15,052 bases of DNA, from positions 1 through 15,052 of the forward strand of contig CAMLHT010000077.1 in NCBI GenBank assembly GCA_946479895.1. The letters run 5' to 3'. Positions 9,101 to 14,734 of the stretch are shown piece after piece (the first letter of the stretch is position 1; every line of letters begins with the position of its first letter). The stretch comes from an uncultured Gemmatimonadota bacterium (lineage in GTDB: Bacteria; Gemmatimonadota; Gemmatimonadetes; Gemmatimonadales; Gemmatimonadaceae). The notes beneath the pieces are model-generated. The model saw nothing but the letters and a program-made list of their open reading frames with translations. It ran no database searches and was not told the DNA's origin. The position numbers were made by a program, and so were the translations under genes.

Positions 9101-9901
9101 CGGCTCCGGAAGCGTCTCGGCGAAGCTGCGGAAGCCGGGGATGACGTCGCAGCGGTTCACGATCACGTGAACCGGCAGGCGCATTCCCAGCACCTTGCGG
9201 GTGCGGTCGAGGAACGCCTTGATGAGCTCCGCCTGCTCCGTCAGCTCCTCGGGACTCTTGCGGCGCGATCCCACGAGATCGGCGCAGGAGACGACGACGA
9301 CGATGCCGTTGAGCGGCGAGTCGGGGCGCTCACGCCGGAGGAGGTGGAGGAGGTTGTTCCAGCCTTCGGATGTGTCGATTGCCAGGGCGGCCGTGGCGGC
9401 CGTCGTCTCGCTCGGCTCCGGCGCCCGCGGGGCCGGCTTCACGGCCGGCGCCTCGACGACGACGGCCTCCTCGAACAGCCACCAGCGCCCGGCGTCCTTC
9501 TTCGCCGAGTCGACTTCGACCGGCGGGCCGTACGGGAGCGGGAGGCCCGTGCTGGCGAGCAGTGATCGCTTGCCCGATCCCTCGGCTCCGACGAGCATGA
9601 ACCACGGCAGCGCGAGGCGATCGACGCCGCCGGCGGCCTTCACCCCCGCGCGGCTCTGGAGCGAACGCTCCAGCGAGTCCTTCAGCGCGATCATCCGGCT
9701 CTTGCGCGCTTCGGTCTCCGGTAGCTCCTGGGTGTCGGCCGCGTGCGAGCCCGACATCTTCGACGCCGAGCCGCCCTCGAGATCGTCCTCGTCCTCGTCT
9801 TCCTCCTCGCGCGTGAGCAGGTAGAGCATGAACGCGCCGAAGCCCAGCGCGCCCACGCCGAAGAAGACGAGCAGCAGGTTGTTCCTGATGAAGTCCATCA
9901 T
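6113..9901 (-). CDS. tssM: IcmF/TssM-family inner-membrane protein with degenerate NTPase site
   Basis: This 1262-residue protein belongs to the type VI secretion TssM (IcmF) family, which joins TssL to form the envelope-spanning complex. Seen: a membrane segment at 8-29, an acidic stretch (31-40), then a cytosolic GTPase-like domain with P-loop GAEGSGKRS (105-113), WWLFEEAVVVE (140-150), PLNGIVVVVSCADL (196-209), LGMRLPVHVIVNRCD (238-252) and FLRGVYFTGDT (353-363), all in the family order. LVFLRSLFTDKVFREAGLA (393-411) precedes a second membrane segment (about 427-448). The remaining 800 residues are the periplasmic helical region and a C-terminal beta-rich tail. The usual N-terminal hairpin of two helices appears as one. 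The P-loop Ser/Thr is Arg112, and the DTAGR switch is replaced by an Ala/Pro-rich insert (151-180). Start: ATG 9901 overlaps the upstream TGA (ATGA), with GGGA 8 bases before; the next codon is also ATG. Coding frame upstream of 9901 is out of frame with the real upstream gene. Confidence 0.9.
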   Translation of the reverse strand: MMDFIRNNLLLVFFGVGALGFGAFMLYLLTREEEDEDEDDLEGGSASKMSGSHAADTQELPETEARKSRMIALKDSLERSLQSRAGVKAAGGVDRLALPWFMLVGAEGSGKRSLLASTGLPLPYGPPVEVDSAKKDAGRWWLFEEAVVVEAPAVKPAPRAPEPSETTAATAALAIDTSEGWNNLLHLLRRERPDSPLNGIVVVVSCADLVGSRRKSPEELTEQAELIKAFLDRTRKVLGMRLPVHVIVNRCDVIPGFRSFAETLPEPRRDDVFGWSNPRPLEKPFEPSWIDEGFTEVQKSLELLHDELLAAPETIEDADGLFVFVNEFSELQDPLVDFIGKLVPDGERRPSMFLRGVYFTGDTSEKAAKAAARDDNATLHISLEATDAESRSLVFLRSLFTDKVFREAGLAKTSSPIRISRDFRVLGAQAAAILIALLGGAGLWASLYGFRQGDATYGAALTAHTTELSGLMSGVAIDLDQARRRGAMADTALERRVQDAAVISLVNEMRNVSSRRIRSVFVPSSWMSRLPKEIRTTVITGVQDIILPVSRQRLQGRVEDLLGLNGRGPVIIDDLDPADPKSLASYLGEVRQLNRNIARYNALASGDSGTAADLGGLVEYLFGERLPELTDTALVSDDFEDALRIAESRPLVITAAQTNVVVSRAVGLVSAVADTATRQLTGQGSTRPEDDLRALRRIRDLVELTDSTKGLVATIQDSSTSGRRVAKWVQDSIGTRLATIATRVLKDSLLPDQASQRLRAVLADLFRMRLMEPIESRVIQDELRPGMAMRWDVGQLELALALRGEQRRAQIAATDAFMPATQARLRTAFDTQMRGRLIDLVAGAQRFTPDTLAAPTEISATTANIEAASDRLARLASLMDSLRAGDEGRKLFVMGTRQSEYVLALAQQALDSASYFAPHPSNVAAWRGGFPIGFAAIGVSDTGAFNLRLNQELLPRVQALAGAVEPALAFLRRPVVTSAMITRPKLVSDWRGIVAAAGPTPTSTSLVALLDYIRTTMGPIDQAGCQAAALRPEPPRPANDWFIMRRTQFRAALLGRCHPGGSGDALSAYQRLRTLFASKLAGKYPFVDTSKAASAPDADPAAVREFYQAYDQFAKSGEVMLRADPRVGPGGRPAFVFLDQVADARQFMTPFIDSAATRRSPEYAFVIEPLGAGETAELRTGSRVVLLNDSTQQGIWGFGEDVVISAGDTTKPSFRSTGWWGIVELGALQRKVRVRYYHPDTKVRLKLPVFPTVAPDIPNPRR

Positions 9902-12900
9902 GGGGTGCGTCCCGGATTCGCGCCGATGGTCTCGATGCGCGACATCACGTCCTTGAGCTCGATCGTCATCCGCGACCAGGCGTAGTGCGAGATGCCGAGG
10001 TAGAGCACGAGGAGGACGAGCACGGCGGCGATCCAGCGCTGGCGCGACGTGAACCGGCCGACCGCGCGGCTGGCGAGCGTGTGCTCGACGGCCTCGGGGA
10101 AGATCCGGCGGTCGCGCCCGTAGAGGTCGAGCGGGTCGGCGCGGTGGCTGAACTCGTAGAGGCGCCGGCGATACTCGGCCAGCGGGCGCCTCACCTTCGG
10201 GATGCGGAACTTGCCGCGGAAGCCCGACGCGATGACGAGCAGATAGACGCGGGCGAGGTCGCGCGCCCCCTTCTCCGGGTTCGGGTTGTCCTTCAGCAGC
10301 TTGTCGATGCGCTTGAAGAACTCGATGTCGGCGCCGCGCGTGCCGTACATGCGCGGCTCGAGCATGTACTTGTGCCACGACGGGCGGCCCGGCCAGTCCA
10401 TCGTCGCGAAGGTCTCGTCGGCGAGCGCCACCATCGCGTACTGCGCCTCCGGGTAGTACTTCGCCGCGTCGCCGCCCGTCCAGTTGGATTCGGCCGCCTG
10501 GAGCTCGAGCATCTCGCTCAGCCGCTTGCTGAGGAGCTGCGCGGCGAATTCCGGATCGGCCATCTCGGACGGCGCCGCGCTGACGATCGCCGTGGCGAAG
10601 CCGGAGATCACGTCGGACTTCTGGTGCTTCTCGCGGATGATCTCGTTGTAGAACGCACGGAACTTGGCGAGGACGAACGGCAGCTTGGCGTCCGCGGCGG
10701 CGGCGGCCTGCGCCGCATCGGTGGTCTCCTCGCCCGTGTCCTCGACCTTCCGGCCGAAGAGTCGTCCCCAGAATCCGGCGGGAGCGGCCGCCGTCGCGGC
10801 GGCTGCGGCGGCTGCGGCGGCGGCAGGCACCACCGCGAATTCGTCGGTCTTCTCGCCTTCGTCGAAAACCGGGATGTCCACCTGCTCCGTCACGCGCGCG
10901 CTTTCGGCGGCGGCGGGCTCCTCGTCGGCGAAGTCGTCCCGCGCATCGCGGAATGCCGGGAAGGGCTGCGTGGCATCCAGCTCGGCGGGCGACGGCGGCG
11001 GCGGAACGTCGACGGGAATCTCGGGAATGCTTCCCACCGCGGGCGCCATCGGCTCGTCGAAGAGCGCGTCGATCTCGGCCGTCGGCACTGGCTCGACGGT
11101 CTCTTCGACCGCGGCGATCTCGATCGCCGGCGCGACTTCTTCCTCGACGGGAGTCGGAGCGGGCCAGACACCTTCGGCGGGGATCTCTTCCTCGACGACG
11201 GGCGCCGGCTCCTTCGAGATCCGCGGAGCGAACTGCGAACGCGAGATGCGCTTGAGGAGGCTGGAGAAGAAGCCAGGCTTCTCTGTCGGCTCGACGAGCG
11301 GCAGGGCCTCGGCATCGCCCGCGACATCGATCTTCTGTTCGACGACGATGGTTTCCTCGACCACCGTCATTTCTTCAGCGACGGCCGCCTGCTCCTCCTG
11401 AGCCTCCGCCTCCTCGCGGTCAACCTCCATCGGAGAATCCGGCTCAGACTGATCCCTCGGATCAGCGTGTCCGGTCCCGACGGTAAACGCCGAGATGTCC
11501 GGCAGCTCCTCGATGACTTCGGTGGTCGACGCGATCAGCTCGGTCGGTGTGTCCTCGACCGTCTCGTCGGCGATGGGGGTGATCGGCCCGAGGAGCGCGG
11601 CGAGATTTGCGGCGTCTTCGGCGGAGTGCTCGATCGAAGGCGCCGGCTCCACCGGCTCGGCCGTCGCCGGGGCCGGTTTCGGCGTCAGCCGGCGGATCAG
11701 CCGCCCGATGAAGCTCGGCCGCTTCTCGGGCTCGGGTTCGGCCGCAGGCGCCTCCTCGACCGACTCCGCTCGCGCGCCGTCCTCCTCGCCGTCCATGTCG
11801 ACTTCGACCTCGACCTCCAGGTCCTCCGCCGCCGCCGACGATGCCGGCTCGGCGAAAGCGTCAACGGAGGGCGCCGCCTCGACCGGAATCGGCTCGGCGA
11901 AATCGTCCACGGAGGGCGCGGCTGCGACCGGCGTCGGCTCGGCGAAATCGTCCACGGAGGGCGCGGCTGCGATCGGCGTCGGCTCGGCGAAATCGTCCAC
12001 CGAAGGCGGACTCGCGAGCGTGCTCGCCGCGGCAGGCGCATCAGATGCAAAGTCATCGTCGCTCGGCGCCGTCGCCGCCGCCGGATCGTCGGCGAAGTCG
12101 GCGTCGGCCGGCTCGAGCGTGCTCGGATACTTCGCTTCCGCCTCGGCGATGTCGATCGCCCATTCCGACGCGGCTGCCCGCTCCTGCGCGGCCAGCGAGT
12201 CATCGACCTTCGGCTTCCTGCCGAACAGCCGCGCGAAGAAGCCCGGCTTCGGCGCCGCGGGTGGCGGAGAAACAGGCTCCCCACTGAGCGCGGGCTGGTC
12301 AGCCTCGGCCGGCGGCGTCCACACGTCATCCAGAACGCCGGCGTCGAATGCCTGCGGCGCGGGCGCCGTGCTCTCGGCGACGACGGGCGTGTCCCACAGG
12401 GGATCGTTGTCCACCACGAGCTCGGCGCGCGACACCTCGACGAGCGGAGGCTCGACCGGCAGGACTTCGGCGACCGGTTCCTCGGCGAGCGGTTCGTCCA
12501 CGACCGGATCGGGCGCGGTCATGCTCTCCGGGGTGGCGCTGACCGCCTCCTCGGAATCGTACGACCCGTCCCACGGCGCTTCGAACGCCTCCAGGCTCGG
12601 CCGCTCGGCAGACGGACGACTCGAGCGCCGCTCGGCGACCGGGAACGGATCGTCGTTCCATGGCGCATCGAGATCGTCGAAGCTCGACCGCGCGACCGCG
12701 GGCGGCCGGCTCTCGAAGTCCGGCTGCGCGGGCCGCTCGTCGGGGGACGCCGTCGGCTGAGCGCTCTCCTTGCCTTTTCCGCCGAACCAGCCGGTGATGC
12801 GCTCCCACAGCGACGGCGCCTGCCGCTCCTGCGCGGCGCCCCAGGCGCGGAAGGGCCGCGTGTGTCGGGGAATCTCGTCGGCAGCCTGGCTCGATGACCG

Positions 12901-13032
12901 CTCGCCGGCGTCGCGCGAAGGCTCCGTCAGCGCGTCTCCCTCCGCCGCTGGCAGGTGCTCGTCGTCCCCGCCGTCAGTCGGCACGCGGGACGCCCCGCCG
13001 CTTCCGAACCCGTCGCCCAGACCGTTCGTCAA
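9898..13032 (-). CDS. tssL: DotU/TssL-family protein with about 780-residue acidic disordered N-terminal extension
   Basis: This is a 1044-residue protein. Residues 783-965 are a DotU/TssL cytosolic domain: LAKFRAFYNEI, YAMVALADETF (865-875), WPGRPSWHKYMLEPRMYG (880-897), FFKRIDKLL, DLARVYLLVIASGFRGKF (925-942), LAEYRRRLYEF. One membrane segment (about 1000-1018) and a 26-residue tail follow, with no OmpA domain. Typical TssL is about 250 residues; here an acidic, Pro/Ala/Glu-rich extension of about 780 residues precedes the domain. It holds five hydrophobic-basic motifs (near residues 73, 263, 439, 586 and 752), a 15-residue tandem repeat and a poly-Ala run. The family partners TssM and, in type VI systems, can be phosphorylated near its N-terminus by the PpkA kinase to recruit FHA proteins. 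The most upstream start is TTG 13032 (stop at 13056-13054) with no clear ribosome site; GTG 12984 is the alternative. The 3' end overlaps tssM by 4 bp. Confidence 0.88.
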   Translation of the reverse strand: MTNGLGDGFGSGGASRVPTDGGDDEHLPAAEGDALTEPSRDAGERSSSQAADEIPRHTRPFRAWGAAQERQAPSLWERITGWFGGKGKESAQPTASPDERPAQPDFESRPPAVARSSFDDLDAPWNDDPFPVAERRSSRPSAERPSLEAFEAPWDGSYDSEEAVSATPESMTAPDPVVDEPLAEEPVAEVLPVEPPLVEVSRAELVVDNDPLWDTPVVAESTAPAPQAFDAGVLDDVWTPPAEADQPALSGEPVSPPPAAPKPGFFARLFGRKPKVDDSLAAQERAAASEWAIDIAEAEAKYPSTLEPADADFADDPAAATAPSDDDFASDAPAAASTLASPPSVDDFAEPTPIAAAPSVDDFAEPTPVAAAPSVDDFAEPIPVEAAPSVDAFAEPASSAAAEDLEVEVEVDMDGEEDGARAESVEEAPAAEPEPEKRPSFIGRLIRRLTPKPAPATAEPVEPAPSIEHSAEDAANLAALLGPITPIADETVEDTPTELIASTTEVIEELPDISAFTVGTGHADPRDQSEPDSPMEVDREEAEAQEEQAAVAEEMTVVEETIVVEQKIDVAGDAEALPLVEPTEKPGFFSSLLKRISRSQFAPRISKEPAPVVEEEIPAEGVWPAPTPVEEEVAPAIEIAAVEETVEPVPTAEIDALFDEPMAPAVGSIPEIPVDVPPPPSPAELDATQPFPAFRDARDDFADEEPAAAESARVTEQVDIPVFDEGEKTDEFAVVPAAAAAAAAAATAAAPAGFWGRLFGRKVEDTGEETTDAAQAAAAADAKLPFVLAKFRAFYNEIIREKHQKSDVISGFATAIVSAAPSEMADPEFAAQLLSKRLSEMLELQAAESNWTGGDAAKYYPEAQYAMVALADETFATMDWPGRPSWHKYMLEPRMYGTRGADIEFFKRIDKLLKDNPNPEKGARDLARVYLLVIASGFRGKFRIPKVRRPLAEYRRRLYEFSHRADPLDLYGRDRRIFPEAVEHTLASRAVGRFTSRQRWIAAVLVLLVLYLGISHYAWSRMTIELKDVMSRIETIGANPGRTP
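10744..10782 (-). other. TssL N-terminus amphipathic motif 5 of 5
   Basis: Residues 751-763, core PAGFWGRLFGRK. It lies between the poly-Ala run and the DotU domain, so it is the copy closest to the folded part of the protein. Confidence 0.75.
10783..10824 (-). repeat. GCN triplet run encoding poly-alanine in TssL
   Basis: Residues 737-750 are 13 Ala and one Thr, coded mostly by GCC/GCA-type triplets that read as gcggct/gcggcg repeats on the plus strand. It sits just before amphipathic motif 5 and is likely a flexible or helical spacer. Confidence 0.8.
11236..11280 (-). other. TssL N-terminus amphipathic motif 4 of 5
   Basis: Residues 585-599, core KPGFFSSLLKRISR. Hydrophobics at 588, 589, 592, 593 and 596; basic residues at 585, 594, 595 and 598. 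Confidence 0.75.
11683..11724 (-). other. TssL N-terminus amphipathic motif 3 of 5
   Basis: Residues 437-450, core KRPSFIGRLIRRLT. Hydrophobics at 441, 442, 445, 446 and 449 repeat with i, i+1, i+4, i+5 spacing, and Arg at 444, 447 and 448. Confidence 0.75.
11827..12006 (-). repeat. Four tandem 45-bp (15-residue) repeats in TssL N-terminus
   Basis: Units begin at residues 343, 358, 373 and 388 with consensus PSVDDFAEPTPVAAA; the second and third are nearly identical as DNA. Two degraded units lie upstream in the protein, centred on Phe313 and Phe328 (ADFADD, DDFASD), also 15 residues apart. The array is in frame, so copy-number change by slippage would keep the protein intact. Confidence 0.9.
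12208..12252 (-). other. TssL N-terminus amphipathic motif 2 of 5
   Basis: Residues 261-275, core KPGFFARLFGRKPK. Phe265, Phe266, Leu269 and Phe270 form one face; Arg268, Arg272 and Lys273 the other. It resembles the MinD membrane-targeting tail (KKGFLKRLFGG) and the GFF.RL motif of FtsY. Confidence 0.75.
12775..12819 (-). other. TssL N-terminus amphipathic motif 1 of 5
   Basis: Residues 72-86, core PSLWERITGWFGG. Hydrophobic residues at 75, 76, 79, 82 and 83 with Arg78 give an amphipathic helix pattern, flanked by acidic and polar sequence. It is the most divergent of the five copies. Confidence 0.6.
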
Positions 13033-13239
13033 CGAGCACCGGTGGCGAAGGGGTCACGAACCGCTGGCAGGAAACGGGTGGTCATCCGTAACTCGGTGGG
13101 AACAAATAGTTTACACCGTCCAGTCCCAGGACGGCGGGATGGCGGATTGGGGCAAGCGAATATGGCCGTCCTTCTGAGGCACGGCAAGACACTATAGGAC
13201 GCGCGAGAGCCGCAGGAGTAATGGGATCGGAGTAGGAGT

Positions 13240-13260
13240 GGGGGTGGGAGTGGGAGTGGG
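13240..13260 (+). repeat. G-quadruplex motif from GGGAGT hexamer repeat
   Basis: Four G-runs (13240-13244, 13246-13248, 13252-13254 and 13258-13260) are separated by loops T, AGT and AGT, a textbook intramolecular G4 pattern on the plus strand. The less regular lead-in (13222-13239) is a degraded form of the same hexamer. Confidence 0.85.
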
Positions 13261-13325
13261 AGTCGCGAGTGTAAATGGGAAATCGGGAAGATTTTCACGC
13301 TCGCACCGTCATTCCCACGCCAACG

Positions 13326-13346
13326 CCCACTCCCACTCCCACTCCC
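13326..13346 (-). repeat. Opposite-strand G-quadruplex motif (CCCACT hexamer repeat on plus strand)
   Basis: Four C-runs (13326-13328, 13332-13334, 13338-13340 and 13344-13346) with ACT spacers give a G4 motif on the minus strand. It is the inverted complement of the array at 13240-13260, so the two can also pair as 18-20 bp hairpin arms around a loop of about 65-80 bases, 49 bp before the peptidase start. Confidence 0.85.
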
Positions 13347-13381
13347 ACTCGCCGTTCGCGACCTTCCAGAGCCACCAACCC

Positions 13382-13385
13382 GGAG
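13382..13385 (+). promoter_or_regulatory. Ribosome binding site for M28 peptidase
   Basis: GGAG 9 bases before GTG 13395. It supports that start, which places a signal peptide (n-region VRSR) exactly at the N-terminus, over the upstream ATG 13275. Confidence 0.65.
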
Positions 13386-13394
13386 CCTTCCCCC

Positions 13395-14693
13395 GTGCGT
13401 TCGAGAATTCTCATTACGACTTTCATGGCAGCGCTGGCCCTCCCCGCCCCGGGCCTGGCCCAGGGCGCCCAGACCGAGGATCCGATCCGGACCCTGGTCG
13501 GCCGGCTGTCGCTGGAGCGATACAAGGAGACCGTCCGCGGCCTGACGCAGTTCGGCGACCGGCGCCAGGGAACGGCCCGGAATCGCGCCGCCGTCGACTG
13601 GATCGAGGCCCAGCTGAAGAGCTACGGCTGCACGAACACCGAGCGGATCGTCTACCGCTACGATCGTCGGCAGCTGCCCGAGCGCTGGCCGCAGATGCTC
13701 GACAGCATGGAAGCGTATGCGAAGCTCTCTCCCGCGCAGCGCGACTCGGTCGACGCCGCGGCGCGGGCCGGTCGTGGTGGCCGGGGCGGCGCTGGCGGCG
13801 CCGGCGCGGGTGGCGGCCGCGGACGTGGTCCGGCCAATCCCCAGAAGGGATTCCGGGGCCCCACGGGCGTCAACATCAACCCGTTCCTCCAGCCGGACAC
13901 GGCGCTCCGCCGCATCAACATGGAGCCCGACACGCCGGGCGAGCGGCAGGAGGTCTACTGCACGAAGGTCGGCAAGACGCGGCCGAACGAGATGTACATC
14001 ATCGGCGCGCACATGGACGGCCATGGCTTCGGCGCCGCAGCGAACGACGACGGCTCGGGCACGGCGCTCGTGATGGAGCTCGCGCGCGTCCTCAGCGCGC
14101 CCGACGTCGAGACCGACGTCTCGATCCGCTTTGCCCTCTGGAACAACGAGGAGACGGGCCTCAACGGCGCCCGCGCCTACATCGAGCAGCGCCAGGCGCT
14201 CCAGGGCATCGAGAATCCCGCCGGATCGGGCAGGTATCCGGAGCCGAAGTGGCTCGCGATGATCCAGCACGACATGATGATGTGGGACCACGGCGCCCCT
14301 GGCCCCGACGGCAAGCCGAACATGCGGCAGCAGCGCCGCGAGGCCGACGTCAACGTCGAGTTCCGCGACACGTCGAAGTTCGCCGGCGAGTCCCAGAAGC
14401 TCGCGTGGTTCTTCCGGCAGATGAACGACCGCTATGCGACGGATTACCCCGCGACGGTGGGCGACCGGATGAGCAACACCGACTCCGATCCGTTCAAGGA
14501 CATCGTGCCGTCCATCAGCCTTCGCGAGAACGAGCGTCTCGCGCACACGGGCACGGGATGGAATCCGACGTGGCACCAGCCGATCGACGTCATGTCGACC
14601 TTCACGGATGACGACTTCCGGCTGGGGCTGAACGCGGGTCAGACCACGCTGGCGTCGATCGGAACTCTCGCGGGGGCTCGCATCCGGAAATAG
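13395..14693 (+). CDS. Exported M28-family zinc metallopeptidase
   Basis: This 432-residue enzyme probably acts as an aminopeptidase in the periplasm or outside, removing N-terminal residues with two zinc ions. From GTG 13395 it has a signal peptide (1-22, PGLA|QG). The M28 ligand set is visible: His206 (GAHMDGHG), Asp218 in NDDGSG, Glu252/253 (NNEETG; general base and ligand), an Asp in QHDMMMWD (293 or 298), and His394 (WHQPID). A PA-like or cap segment precedes the core. Odd: a 23-residue Gly/Arg/Ala-only insert (about 124-146, GRGGRGGAGGAGAGGGRG) between the N-terminal helices and the core, and an extended acidic/Met-rich loop around 290-325. It is divergent from the tssL-like gene and has no obvious partner in the window. 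Specificity (aminopeptidase, carboxypeptidase or glutaminyl cyclase-like) cannot be told from sequence alone; the complete Glu-Glu pair argues for an active peptidase. Confidence 0.92.
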   Translation: MRSRILITTFMAALALPAPGLAQGAQTEDPIRTLVGRLSLERYKETVRGLTQFGDRRQGTARNRAAVDWIEAQLKSYGCTNTERIVYRYDRRQLPERWPQMLDSMEAYAKLSPAQRDSVDAAARAGRGGRGGAGGAGAGGGRGRGPANPQKGFRGPTGVNINPFLQPDTALRRINMEPDTPGERQEVYCTKVGKTRPNEMYIIGAHMDGHGFGAAANDDGSGTALVMELARVLSAPDVETDVSIRFALWNNEETGLNGARAYIEQRQALQGIENPAGSGRYPEPKWLAMIQHDMMMWDHGAPGPDGKPNMRQQRREADVNVEFRDTSKFAGESQKLAWFFRQMNDRYATDYPATVGDRMSNTDSDPFKDIVPSISLRENERLAHTGTGWNPTWHQPIDVMSTFTDDDFRLGLNAGQTTLASIGTLAGARIRK

Positions 14694-14734
14694 CGCGGGG
14701 TTTCGGGCCTTCACGCTGCTGTTGCAGTGAGGGA

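Larger units (their letters stand above)
13033..13394. other. Divergent intergenic region between tssL-like and M28 peptidase genes
   Basis: This region of 362 bp must hold the promoters of both divergent genes. It has one A/T-richer island (about 13100-13115, aacaaatagtttaca), an 8-bp inverted repeat AGGACGGC (13128-13135) / GCCGTCCT (13165-13172), and the two G/C hexamer arrays annotated separately. I see no convincing -35/-10 pair for either gene. An in-frame ATG at 13275 would extend the peptidase through the hexamer array as (Pro-Thr)n, which I regard as non-coding. Confidence 0.6.

Noticed and set aside
6728..9565. 945-codon plus-strand ORF opposite tssM
   Set aside because: Shadow of the TssM-like gene; no recognisable domain and biased composition.
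9902..10378. 159-codon N-terminal extension of the TssM-like ORF
   Set aside because: It runs out of frame through the DotU domain of the upstream gene with Arg/Pro/His-rich nonsense; the ATGA overlap at 9898-9901 and the membrane segment just after it mark the real start.
11827..12006. Possible CRISPR array (regular 45-bp repeats)
   Set aside because: Repeats are contiguous without spacers, in frame and inside a coding region.
9985..12897. 970-codon plus-strand ORF opposite tssL
   Set aside because: Shadow of the low-complexity TssL extension; its apparent Arg/Gly repeats mirror the repeats of the real protein.
13190..13198. CACTATAGG, resembling the end of a T7 promoter
   Set aside because: Only nine bases match and the upstream part of the phage promoter is absent; chance.
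13275..13394. Upstream ATG extending the M28 peptidase by 40 residues
   Set aside because: The extension is mostly translated hexamer repeat (Pro-Thr)n and would bury the signal peptide; GTG 13395 has a GGAG site at 9 bases.
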